Assembly: GCF_016495405.1 (NCBI RefSeq)
Contig: NZ_CP044522.1
Coordinates: 2,819,876 to 2,883,875 of the forward strand
Length of the DNA: 64,000 nucleotides
Source of the DNA: Cobetia sp. cqz5-12
GTDB taxonomy: Bacteria; Pseudomonadota; Gammaproteobacteria; Pseudomonadales; Halomonadaceae
Reading direction: 5' to 3'
Shown: piece by piece, positions 18,431 to 26,353 of the stretch
Layout of the letters: each line of letters opens with the position of its first letter
How positions within the stretch are numbered: position 1 is the first letter of the stretch
The notes under the pieces: model-generated
Database searches by the model: none
What the model was told of the DNA's origin: nothing
The model's input: only the letters and a program-made list of their open reading frames with translations
Made by a program: the position numbers and the translations under genes

Positions 18431-18572
18431 ACCGCCGCGCTCGACGATCCCCTGCCCCGCAGCCTCCTGACAGCTTGCGGCAGCCATGGCCCTGATCGCC
18501 TGCGAGTGCCGGTTCAAGCATGCCGCGAACACGGAAGCGCCTTCGAAACACCCTGACCGAGCGACGCCCCTG

Positions 18573-19154
18573 ATGAGTGAATACCTTCTTATCCTGATCA
18601 GCACCATCCTGGTCAACAATTTCGTGCTGGTGCAGTTCCTCGGCCTGTGCCCCTTCATGGGTGTCTCCAACAAGCTGGAATCCGCGATGGGCATGTCGCT
18701 GGCCACCACCTTCGTGCTCACGCTGTCGTCGATGTGCGCCTACCTGACCTATCACTTCATCCTCGCGCCGCTGGGGCTCGAGTACCTGCGAACCATCGCC
18801 TTCATCATGGTGATCGCCGTGGTGGTCCAGTTCACCGAGATGGTGGTCAAGAAGACCAGCCCGCTGCTCTATCAGGTGCTGGGCATCTTCCTGCCGCTGA
18901 TCACCACCAACTGTGCGGTGCTTGGCGTGGCGCTGCTGACCCTGAACCGCAATTCCAGCTTCATGGAAGCCACGCTCTACGGCTTCGGCGCGGCCGTCGG
19001 CTTCTCGCTGGTACTGGTACTGTTCGCCGCCATGCGCGAGCGTCTGGCCGTCGCCGATGTGCCGCGCCCCTTCCAGGGCCCGGCCATCGCGATGATCACC
19101 GCCAGCCTGATGTCGCTGGCCTTCCTCGGCTTCTCCGGACTGGTGCAGATCTGA
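18573..19154 (+). CDS. rnfA: Electron transport complex subunit RnfA
   Basis: 193 residues with six membrane helices. RnfA and RnfE are homologous inverted membrane subunits of the Rnf complex, which moves electrons between NADH and ferredoxin or flavodoxin coupled to Na+ or H+ transport. In E. coli the same complex (RsxA) keeps SoxR reduced. Family marks are [18 protein letters not shown] and the cysteine-bearing [10 protein letters not shown] that together hold a membrane iron-sulfur centre. I set the start at MSEYLLILI (18573) by family comparison; an upstream ATG at 18486 adds a polar segment that would spoil the membrane topology. rnfB starts two bases after the stop. Confidence 0.95.
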   Translation: MSEYLLILISTILVNNFVLVQFLGLCPFMGVSNKLESAMGMSLATTFVLTLSSMCAYLTYHFILAPLGLEYLRTIAFIMVIAVVVQFTEMVVKKTSPLLYQVLGIFLPLITTNCAVLGVALLTLNRNSSFMEATLYGFGAAVGFSLVLVLFAAMRERLAVADVPRPFQGPAIAMITASLMSLAFLGFSGLVQI

Positions 19155-19155
19155 C

Positions 19156-19794
19156 ATGCTCGAATTCTTCAACGACCATACGCTGATCTCCGCCATCGTC
19201 GCACTGGTGGCCATGGCCGTCGTCTTCGGGGGCCTGCTCGGCTTTGCCGCCGTGGCCTTCAAGGTCGAGGGTGACCCCATCGTCGAGCAGATCGACCAGC
19301 TGCTGCCGCAGACCCAGTGCGGCCAGTGTGGCTATCCGGGCTGCAAGCCCTACGCCCAGGCCATCGCCGAAGGGGATGAGATCAACAAGTGCCCGCCGGG
19401 CGGCGAGAGCACCATCGCCTCGCTGGCCGACCTGCTGGGCCGCGAGGCCACGCCGCTGGATGGCGATGCCGACAACACCCCCAAGGTGGCAGTGATTCGC
19501 GAGGACGAGTGCATCGGTTGCACCAAGTGCATCCAGGCCTGCCCTGTCGATGCCATTCTCGGTGCCGCCAAGCACATGCACACCGTGATCGCCGACGAAT
19601 GCACCGGCTGCGACCTGTGTGTCGAGCCCTGCCCGGTCGATTGCATCGACATGGTGCCGGTCGCCACTGACGTGCGCAGCTGGCACTGGCCGCAACCGGC
19701 GGGCCCGACCCGCGACAATGCCCGCTTCAGCGGCAATCTGATCGTGACCGATGCCGCCGATTCTACTGCCACATCTGCAAGGAATGTCGCCTGA
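19156..19794 (+). CDS. rnfB: Electron transport complex subunit RnfB
   Basis: 212 residues. RnfB is the ferredoxin-like entry subunit, anchored by an N-terminal helix (about 10-35). It carries a 4Fe-4S CxxCxxxxC motif (CGQCGYPGC) with a further Cys at KCPPGG. Two bacterial ferredoxin repeats follow, [12 protein letters not shown] and [12 protein letters not shown], giving two more 4Fe-4S clusters. All cysteines of the family are present. The tail after the second ferredoxin motif contains WHWPQP and a variable end. Its stop overlaps the first base of rnfC (TGATG). Confidence 0.95.
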   Translation: MLEFFNDHTLISAIVALVAMAVVFGGLLGFAAVAFKVEGDPIVEQIDQLLPQTQCGQCGYPGCKPYAQAIAEGDEINKCPPGGESTIASLADLLGREATPLDGDADNTPKVAVIREDECIGCTKCIQACPVDAILGAAKHMHTVIADECTGCDLCVEPCPVDCIDMVPVATDVRSWHWPQPAGPTRDNARFSGNLIVTDAADSTATSARNVA

Positions 19795-22760
19795 TGGTTC
19801 TGTCGTTGCTCAAATCCATGGTGACTTCCCGTTCTGCCACGAGCACTGCTGCCCCGCGCGCGACAGGCAGTGACAACGCTCCCCGCGTATTCGACTTCCA
19901 CGGCGGAATCCATCCGCCGGAGCACAAGGCGCTCTCCAACCGCGCCCCGCTGGTGGCCGCCCCACTGCCACGTGAGGTGGTGCTGCCGCTCAGTCAGCAT
20001 ATCGGTGCGCCCGCCCAGCCACTGGTGGAGATCGGCCAGCGCGTGAAGACGGGCGAGCTGATCGCCCGCGCCCAGGGCATGATCTCCGCCCCGGTGCATG
20101 CCAGCATCACCGGCGTGGTCACCGCCATCGAGCCACGCCGGATTCCCCACGTCTCGGGGCTGGAAGACCTGTGCATCGTGATCGAGCGCGACGGCGAGAT
20201 CGATGAATGGGCGCGCCTGGAAGCCTGGCGCGACTGGCGTCAGCAGGAAGCCCAGGACCTGATCCAACGCCTGCAGGACGCCGGCGTGGTCGGTCAGGGC
20301 GGTGCCGGCTTCCCCTCGGCGGTGAAGGCGCGCGTACGTGAGCGCCACGCCATCGATACCCTGATTCTGAACGCGGCGGAGTGTGAGCCTTATATCACCG
20401 CCGACGACCTGACCATGCGCACGCATCCGGAAGCGCTGATCGAAGGGCTCGAGATTCTCGCCAGCCTGATCGGCCCCGAGTGCATCCTGATCGGTATCGA
20501 GGACAACAAGCCCGAGGCCGTCATCGCGCTGGAACAGGCGATTCGCGCCCGCCGTGCCGACAAGCGCCTGCCACCGCTGGATTCACGCCTCGAAGTCGTG
20601 GTGGTGCCGACCAGGTATCCCTCCGGCGGCGAGAAGCAGCTGATCAAGCTGCTGACAGACCGCGAAGTGCCCAGCCGTGGCCTGCCCGCCGATGTCGGCG
20701 TGGTGGTGCACAATCCTGGCACCGTACGCGCCGTGCAGCGCGCGGTGTGCTTCGGCGAGCCGATGATCTCGCGCGTCGTCACCCTGACCGGCGAGGCCCT
20801 GCAGCACCCGCACAACGTCGAGGCGCGCCTGGGTACCTCCATCGCAGACCTGCTGCGCCTGGCCGCTCCTTCTGCGAGCGGCATCGCACGCCTGGTGATG
20901 GGTGGCCCGATGATGGGCTTCACCCTCGAGAGCGACGCCCTGCCGATCATCAAGACCACCAACTGTCTGCTGGCTTCCTCCCCCGAGTCACTGCCGGCAC
21001 CGGCGGTCGAGCAGCCCTGTATCCGTTGCGGCATGTGCGAACAGGCCTGCCCGGCCGAGCTGTTGCCGCAGCAGCTCTACTGGTTCTCCAAGGCACGCGA
21101 GTTCGACAAGGCCGAGCTCTACAATCTGGCGGACTGCATCGAATGCGGTGCCTGCTCCTACGTCTGCCCCAGCCAGATTCCGCTGGTGCAGTATTACCGT
21201 TTCGCCAAGGGCGAGATTCGCAGTGCTCAGCACGAGGCGCGCAAGTCCGAACGCGCCCGTCACCGCTTCGAGTTCAAGCAGGCGCGCATGGCGCGCGAGG
21301 AAGCCGAGAAGGAAGCCAAGCGCCAGCAGCGCGCCCAGGCGGCCCAGAAGTCCGCTGCCGCCCGCGCCGATGCCAGCGCCAGCGCAGACACGACGTCGAC
21401 CTCGGCTTCCACAGCGACCGCGGCTGCCCAGCCGGCACCGGCCACCGATATCAAGGCCTTCAAGACGGCGCGTGCCGCAGCCAACATCGCCCTCAAGAAA
21501 GCCGAGAAGGCGCTCAAGGCCGCCCAGGACAGTGGCGAGAGCAGCGCCAGTGATCTTGCGGCGCTTGAGGCCAACGTGACCGCGGCCAAGGCCAAGCTTG
21601 CCAGCGCCGAGAGCGCCCTCAAGGCCGCCAGTGAGGCAAGCGAGTCCGCCGCTGCGGCCCCCGCTGTCAGTGGCACATCCGCCCCCGCCGCAGCTTCGGC
21701 TGGCGACCTCAAGGCGTTCAAGACGGCGCGTGCCGCCGCCAACATCGCGGTCAAGAAGGCCGAGAAGGCCCTCAAGACCGCCCAGGACAGTGGCGAAGGC
21801 GACATCGCGGCGCTGGAGGCCGGCGTCACGGAGGCCAAGACGAAACTGGCCAAGGCCGAAGCCGACCTCAAGGCTGCCAGCGAGGCCAGCGAGTCAGCTG
21901 CTACTGCGGCGGCCAGCACTTCCACCACAGGCGCCGCTGCCCCCGCCGCCGCCGCCCCGACTGCCGATCTCAAGGCACTCAAGACGGCGCGTGCCGCCGC
22001 CAATATCGCCGTCAAGAAGGCCGAGAAGGCCCTCAAGACGGCACAGGATAGCGGTGAGGGCGACATCGTGGCGCTAGAGGCCAGCGTCACGGACGCCAGG
22101 GCGCGACTTGCCAAGGCCGAAGCTGACCTCAAGGCCGCCAGCGAGCCAGCTGCCCCTGCGCCGGCCAGCACTTCCTCGACAGGCGCGGCTGCCCCCGCAG
22201 CCGCAGCGCCGGCTGCCGCAGCTTCGGCTGCCGATCTCAAGGCACTCAAGACGGCCCGTGCCGCAGCCAATATCGCGGTCAAGAAGGCCGAGAAGGCCCT
22301 GGCCCGCGCCAGCGAAAGCGGTGAAGGAGATATCGAGGACCTGCAGACCCTGCTGGCCACGGCACAGGAAAACCTGCGTGCCGCCGAGGTGCGTCTGACC
22401 AGTGCACAAGCTGACGGCGCTGACGCGCCGCCTGCCGCCAAGGGCACGGGCGAATTGATTCCCGAAGCGCCCACGCCCGACGCGGGTTCTGTGGGGCGCG
22501 GCAGCATGGCCAGCAACGTGACGCTCTCCCAGGCCGAGATCGAGGCATCACGCGCCGAGAACCTCGCCAAGCGTCACAAGCAGGTCAGCATCGCGGTCAA
22601 GGCGGCCGAGGCGGCCCACCGCAAGGCCGAGGCGGCATTGAGCGAGGCGAATGACGAAAACCGTCAGCGCCTGGCGACCAAGGTCGACCGCACGCGCCGC
22701 AATCTGGAACACGCCCGCGAGTCATTGGCCGAGGTGCAGGCACTGGTGGACGCCCAATGA
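19794..22760 (+). CDS. rnfC: RnfC with repeat-expanded C-terminal tail
   Basis: 988 residues. RnfC is the peripheral NADH/FMN-binding subunit of Rnf. Marks are FHGGIHPPEHK near residue 35, the glycine-rich GVVGQGGAGFPSAVK flavin/NADH loop near 165, and two 4Fe-4S motifs CIRCGMCEQACP and CIECGACSYVCP at about residues 405 and 445. From about residue 490 the protein becomes a long Ala/Lys/Glu-rich tail, with four copies of a unit of about 86 residues built around LKxxKTARAAANIAVKKAEK, predicted to be coiled coil. E. coli RsxC also has an Ala/Lys-rich repeat tail. An alternative start at the second Met 11 codons in cannot be excluded. It overlaps a micro-ORF by ATGA. Confidence 0.94.
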   Translation: MVLSLLKSMVTSRSATSTAAPRATGSDNAPRVFDFHGGIHPPEHKALSNRAPLVAAPLPREVVLPLSQHIGAPAQPLVEIGQRVKTGELIARAQGMISAPVHASITGVVTAIEPRRIPHVSGLEDLCIVIERDGEIDEWARLEAWRDWRQQEAQDLIQRLQDAGVVGQGGAGFPSAVKARVRERHAIDTLILNAAECEPYITADDLTMRTHPEALIEGLEILASLIGPECILIGIEDNKPEAVIALEQAIRARRADKRLPPLDSRLEVVVVPTRYPSGGEKQLIKLLTDREVPSRGLPADVGVVVHNPGTVRAVQRAVCFGEPMISRVVTLTGEALQHPHNVEARLGTSIADLLRLAAPSASGIARLVMGGPMMGFTLESDALPIIKTTNCLLASSPESLPAPAVEQPCIRCGMCEQACPAELLPQQLYWFSKAREFDKAELYNLADCIECGACSYVCPSQIPLVQYYRFAKGEIRSAQHEARKSERARHRFEFKQARMAREEAEKEAKRQQRAQAAQKSAAARADASASADTTSTSASTATAAAQPAPATDIKAFKTARAAANIALKKAEKALKAAQDSGESSASDLAALEANVTAAKAKLASAESALKAASEASESAAAAPAVSGTSAPAAASAGDLKAFKTARAAANIAVKKAEKALKTAQDSGEGDIAALEAGVTEAKTKLAKAEADLKAASEASESAATAAASTSTTGAAAPAAAAPTADLKALKTARAAANIAVKKAEKALKTAQDSGEGDIVALEASVTDARARLAKAEADLKAASEPAAPAPASTSSTGAAAPAAAAPAAAASAADLKALKTARAAANIAVKKAEKALARASESGEGDIEDLQTLLATAQENLRAAEVRLTSAQADGADAPPAAKGTGELIPEAPTPDAGSVGRGSMASNVTLSQAEIEASRAENLAKRHKQVSIAVKAAEAAHRKAEAALSEANDENRQRLATKVDRTRRNLEHARESLAEVQALVDAQ
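21447..22400 (+). repeat. About 260-bp tandem repeats inside rnfC
   Basis: Units begin at 21447, 21705, 21966 and 22233 (spacings 258, 261 and 267). Each starts with (D/T)(I/L)KA.KTARAAANIA.KKAEKAL. Central blocks are nearly identical at the DNA level, so the array is probably prone to copy-number change. Confidence 0.9.
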
Positions 22761-22855
22761 GTGACCTGAGCCCCTCTAGCGCGCCAATGGCGACGCATCC
22801 TGAAGCACGCCTCGTGTCATTGCCCATTTACCGCAAGGATCTGACCGTCTCATGA
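22757..22855 (+). CDS. 32-residue micro-ORF between rnfC and rnfD
   Basis: An ATG at 22757 overlaps the rnfC stop (ATGA), and a TGA at 22853-22855 overlaps the rnfD ATG (ATGA). The frame encodes 32 residues, beginning MSDLSPSSAP and ending RKDLTVS. It differs in frame from both neighbours, and a stop in the rnfD frame just upstream prevents rnfD from starting earlier at an ordinary start codon. The peptide is polar with no membrane segment and no family I know. The double overlap suggests it passes ribosomes from rnfC to rnfD by translational coupling; whether the peptide itself matters is open. Only GGTGG at seven-base spacing resembles a binding site. Confidence 0.55.
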   Translation: MSDLSPSSAPMATHPEARLVSLPIYRKDLTVS

Positions 22856-23892
22856 GCCTGATGCATGCAAGCTCCCCCCATGCCCATGGGCCAACCGCCA
22901 CCTCGCGCGTGATGGCCTGGGTGCTGGCCGCGACGCTGCCGGGCATCGCCGTGCTGTGCTGGCATTATGGCTGGGGTGTGCTGTTCAACCTCGTCTTCGC
23001 CTGTCTGGCGGGTATCACCCTCGAGGCACTGCTGCTCAAGCTGCGTGGCCGTCCGGTCAGCTTCTTCCTCAAGGACAATTCGGCACTGGTGACCTGCGTG
23101 CTGCTGGCGGTGTCATTGCCGCCGCTGGCGCCCTGGTGGCTGGTACTGACCGGCGTGATCGCGGCCATCGTGGTCGCCAAGCAGCTCTATGGCGGCCTGG
23201 GCCAGAATCCGTTCAATCCGGCGATGGTCGCCTATGCGCTGCTGCTGATCTCCTTCCCGGTCGAGATGTCGCGTTGGTCATCCCCCGATGGTTTCGCACT
23301 CGGCTTCGCTGACAGCCTCAAGCAGTTCTTCGGCATGATCGCCACGCCAGATGCCCTGACCGGCGCCACACCGCTGGATGCCTTCCGCAACAAGGGCGAG
23401 CTTTCCAGCAGCGAGTTCTGGGCAGACCCGAGTCTGCTGCCCGCCGCCAACCTGCTGGCCTGGCAGCAGACGGCCATTGCCTGGGGCCTCGGCGGCCTGG
23501 TGCTGCTGGCGCGCCGCCTGATCACCTGGCATATCCCGGTGGCGATGCTGGGCAGCCTGGCGGTGATCTCCGGCATCTTCGCCTTCGTGGATGGCGAACA
23601 GCACGCCAGCCCCCTGTTCCACCTGCTGTGCGGTGCGGCGATCTTCGGCGCCTTCTTCATCGCCACGGACCCGGTCACGGCGGCGACCTCCAACAAGGGC
23701 AAGCTCTATTACGGCGTCGGCATCGGCGTGCTGATCTACCTGATTCGCGCCTTCGGCGCCTATCCTGACGCCATCGCCTTCGCGGTGTTGCTGATGAACT
23801 TCAGCGTGCCGTTCATCGATTACTACACCCAACCACGCAGCTATGGTCACAAGAAGGCCCGCCGTGGCATCAAGCTGGAGGACAAGGCATGA
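22852..23892 (+). CDS. rnfD: Electron transport complex subunit RnfD
   Basis: 346 residues with about ten hydrophobic helices. RnfD is a membrane subunit carrying a covalently bound FMN on a Thr and forms part of the ion path. The start MSLMHASSPHAHGPTATSRV has the SSPH signature of RnfD N-termini. GGLGQNPFNPAMVAYALLL, the flavinylation region GATPLDAFRNKG (Thr of GATP) and ATDPVTAATSNKGK are all present. It overlaps the micro-ORF before it and rnfG after it, each by ATGA. Confidence 0.95.
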   Translation: MSLMHASSPHAHGPTATSRVMAWVLAATLPGIAVLCWHYGWGVLFNLVFACLAGITLEALLLKLRGRPVSFFLKDNSALVTCVLLAVSLPPLAPWWLVLTGVIAAIVVAKQLYGGLGQNPFNPAMVAYALLLISFPVEMSRWSSPDGFALGFADSLKQFFGMIATPDALTGATPLDAFRNKGELSSSEFWADPSLLPAANLLAWQQTAIAWGLGGLVLLARRLITWHIPVAMLGSLAVISGIFAFVDGEQHASPLFHLLCGAAIFGAFFIATDPVTAATSNKGKLYYGVGIGVLIYLIRAFGAYPDAIAFAVLLMNFSVPFIDYYTQPRSYGHKKARRGIKLEDKA

Positions 23893-24668
23893 GCCTCACG
23901 CCTGATCAGCCCGAACAGCAAGCTCAGGCCGCCCAGGGCCTGAAGCACACCATCGCGCGGGCCGCGCTGGGCCTGGCGGTCTTCGCCATCGTCACCGCCG
24001 GCGTGGTCGCCATGACCCAGATGACCACCGCCGAGACCATCGCCGACAACGAGCGTGCCGCCCAGAGCGCGGCGCTGGCCGAGATCATCCCGCCGTCGCT
24101 GCACGACAATGACCTGCTCGACGCGGCCTTCGTCCTGCCGCCTTCCCAGGTACTGGGTCTGGAGAGTGCCGATACCGGCTGGCGCGCCACCCAAAATGGC
24201 GAGACCGTCGCGGTACTGCTGCCGGTGGTGACCGGCAAGGGTTACAGCGGCGATATCCGTCTGCTGGTCGGTATCCGTGCCGATGGCAGCGTGGCTGGCG
24301 TGCGCGCCGTCAAGCACGCCGAGACCCCGGGGCTGGGCGACAAGATCGAGGCGCGCAAGTCCGACTGGATTCACGAATTCGACGACCAGACACTCAGCTC
24401 GGTGGAGTGGAAGGTGAACAAGGATGGCGGTGATTTCGACCAGTTCACCGGTGCGACCATCACCCCGCGCGCCGTGGTGGGTGCCGTTCGTCAGGCGCTG
24501 ATCTACTTCATGGCGCATCGCACGGCGCTGCTGGCCGGCGACAGCGAGACGCTGACCGCGACCCGCCGCGCCGCCAAGGCCCAGCAAGGCACGCAAGCTC
24601 CCACCGCTGATGGCACGCTTGTGCCATCAGCGCCTTCTGAACATGGCGGAGACGAACCTCATGAGTGA
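23889..24668 (+). CDS. rnfG: Electron transport complex subunit RnfG
   Basis: 259 residues. RnfG is a single-pass membrane protein with a periplasmic FMN-binding domain, FMN being covalently linked to Thr in the S/TGATxT motif. Here the anchor is [16 protein letters not shown] at about residues 28-43. [24 protein letters not shown] and [15 protein letters not shown] all match the family. The C-terminal 35 residues are polar and variable. The stop lies eight bases inside rnfE. Confidence 0.94.
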   Translation: MSLTPDQPEQQAQAAQGLKHTIARAALGLAVFAIVTAGVVAMTQMTTAETIADNERAAQSAALAEIIPPSLHDNDLLDAAFVLPPSQVLGLESADTGWRATQNGETVAVLLPVVTGKGYSGDIRLLVGIRADGSVAGVRAVKHAETPGLGDKIEARKSDWIHEFDDQTLSSVEWKVNKDGGDFDQFTGATITPRAVVGAVRQALIYFMAHRTALLAGDSETLTATRRAAKAQQGTQAPTADGTLVPSAPSEHGGDEPHE

Positions 24669-25371
24669 TATCTCACTTGGCAAGATCAGCCGCGATGGCC
24701 TGTGGGACAACAACCCGGCGCTGGTGCAGCTGCTGGGCCTGTGCCCACTGCTGGCCGTCACCGCCAGCGTCGTCAATGCCATCGGCCTGGGGCTTGCCAC
24801 CCTGCTGGTGTTGATCGGCTCCAACGTGGCGGTGTCACTGATCCGCAATCTGGTGCCTTCTGCAGTGCGCCTGCCGGCCTTCGTGATGATCATCGCCTCG
24901 TTCGTGACCTGTGCCGAGCTGTTGATGAAGGCGTATACCTATGAGCTCTATCAGATTCTGGGCATCTTCATTCCGCTGATCGTCACCAACTGTGCGATTC
25001 TCGGGCGTGCCGATGCCTTCGCCGCCAAGCACCCCGTGCTGCCGGCCGCCACCGATGGCTTGATGATGGGTCTGGGGTTCATGGCCGTGCTGGTACTGCT
25101 GGGCGGCATGCGTGAGCTGTTCGGCCAGGGCACGCTGTTTGCGGGCATGGAACTGCTCGTCGGGCCGATGGCCGCCGACTGGCAGCTGACGATCTTCCCG
25201 GATTACTCCTTCCTGTTCCTGGTACTGCCACCCGGGGCCTTCTTCTGCATGGGGCTGATCATCGCGGGCAAGAAGACCATCGATGAGCGCCTCGAACAGC
25301 GCCGCAAGGCAGCCAACGCCGATGCGCCCAAGGTGTCGCGTCGCGTGCGGGTCACCGGCACGATTTCCTGA
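24661..25371 (+). CDS. rnfE: Electron transport complex subunit RnfE
   Basis: 236 residues with six membrane helices, homologous to RnfA in inverted orientation. Marks are [21 protein letters not shown] and [16 protein letters not shown], whose cysteines contribute to the intramembrane iron-sulfur centre. The ATG at 24661 overlaps the rnfG end by eight bases; an earlier ATG at 24610 lies deep inside rnfG and is unlikely. It is the last gene of the Rnf set; nth follows after 99 bases without a clear terminator, as in many gammaproteobacteria. Confidence 0.95.
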   Translation: MSDISLGKISRDGLWDNNPALVQLLGLCPLLAVTASVVNAIGLGLATLLVLIGSNVAVSLIRNLVPSAVRLPAFVMIIASFVTCAELLMKAYTYELYQILGIFIPLIVTNCAILGRADAFAAKHPVLPAATDGLMMGLGFMAVLVLLGGMRELFGQGTLFAGMELLVGPMAADWQLTIFPDYSFLFLVLPPGAFFCMGLIIAGKKTIDERLEQRRKAANADAPKVSRRVRVTGTIS

Positions 25372-25470
25372 CTTGCGCAGCCGCGCCTCGCTCCTGCCCA
25401 TCCCCGCCTGCGATTCACCGTGCTCCAGGTGGGGTTCGACCGAAACTCGCTGACCTGACATCGAGCTGCC

Positions 25471-26106
25471 ATGAACGCCCAGAAACGCCTCGAGATCTTC
25501 ACTCGCCTGCGCAACGAGAACCCTGAACCACGCACCGAGCTTGCCTGGTCGACGCCCTTCGAGCTGCTGATCGCGGTGCTGCTCTCGGCGCAGGCCACGG
25601 ACGTGGGCGTCAACAAGGCCACGGCGAAGCTGTATCCGGTCGCCAACACGCCGGAGAGCATCCTCGCGCTGGGCGTCGAGGGCCTGAAGGAGTACATCAA
25701 GACGATCGGCCTGTTCAACACCAAGGCCGAGAACGTCATCAAGACCTGCCGCATGTTGATCGAACGGCATGGTGGTGAGGTGCCGCAGACCCGTGAGGCG
25801 CTGGAAGCGCTGCCCGGCGTGGGCCGCAAGACCGCCAACGTAGTGCTCAATACCGCCTTCGGCCAGCCGACCATGGCAGTGGATACGCACATATTCCGCG
25901 TTTCCAACCGCACGCGCATCGCCCCGGGCAAGAACGTGCTGGAGGTCGAGCACAAGCTGATGCGCCATGTGCCCAAGGAGTTTCTGGTCGACGCCCACCA
26001 TTGGCTGATCCTGCATGGCCGCTACACCTGCGTGGCACGCAAGCCGCGCTGCGGCAGCTGCATCATCGAAGACCTCTGCGAGTACAAGGACAAGGTCGAC
26101 CTGTAA
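25471..26106 (+). CDS. nth: Endonuclease III
   Basis: 211 residues, exactly the E. coli length. Nth is a bifunctional DNA glycosylase/AP lyase that removes oxidised pyrimidines. The helix-hairpin-helix LPGVGRKTANVV carries the catalytic Lys120, and Asp138 lies in MAVDTH; both numbers equal those of E. coli. The 4Fe-4S cluster loop CX6CX2CX5C is intact at the C-terminus. The conserved link rnf-nth is seen in many genomes; a shared iron-sulfur or redox theme is often suggested but unproven. Confidence 0.96.
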   Translation: MNAQKRLEIFTRLRNENPEPRTELAWSTPFELLIAVLLSAQATDVGVNKATAKLYPVANTPESILALGVEGLKEYIKTIGLFNTKAENVIKTCRMLIERHGGEVPQTREALEALPGVGRKTANVVLNTAFGQPTMAVDTHIFRVSNRTRIAPGKNVLEVEHKLMRHVPKEFLVDAHHWLILHGRYTCVARKPRCGSCIIEDLCEYKDKVDL

Positions 26107-26353
26107 CGCCTCGGGGCACGAGGATTTGATGACGTCTTCATCATCAGGGGCTTGATGACTGGAACTTTGTGAGCAACAGCTTGATGACGGGAACTTGATC
26201 ACCAGGCGCCTGGCGAAAGCTCCGACCCTGCATGGACTGCATGCGTGACCTGCATGCGTGATCGTTGATTGAACATGGGCCCTGCTTCCCTGCCTATTCA
26301 ACCGAGCGGCAACGTAGACTGAGAGCACAGACCGTCGCCTCAGGAACCTGCCC

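Noticed and set aside
21260..22570. A 436-codon Ala/Ser-rich frame on the minus strand
   Set aside because: It is the complement of the repetitive Ala/Lys tail of rnfC; low complexity explains the lack of stops.
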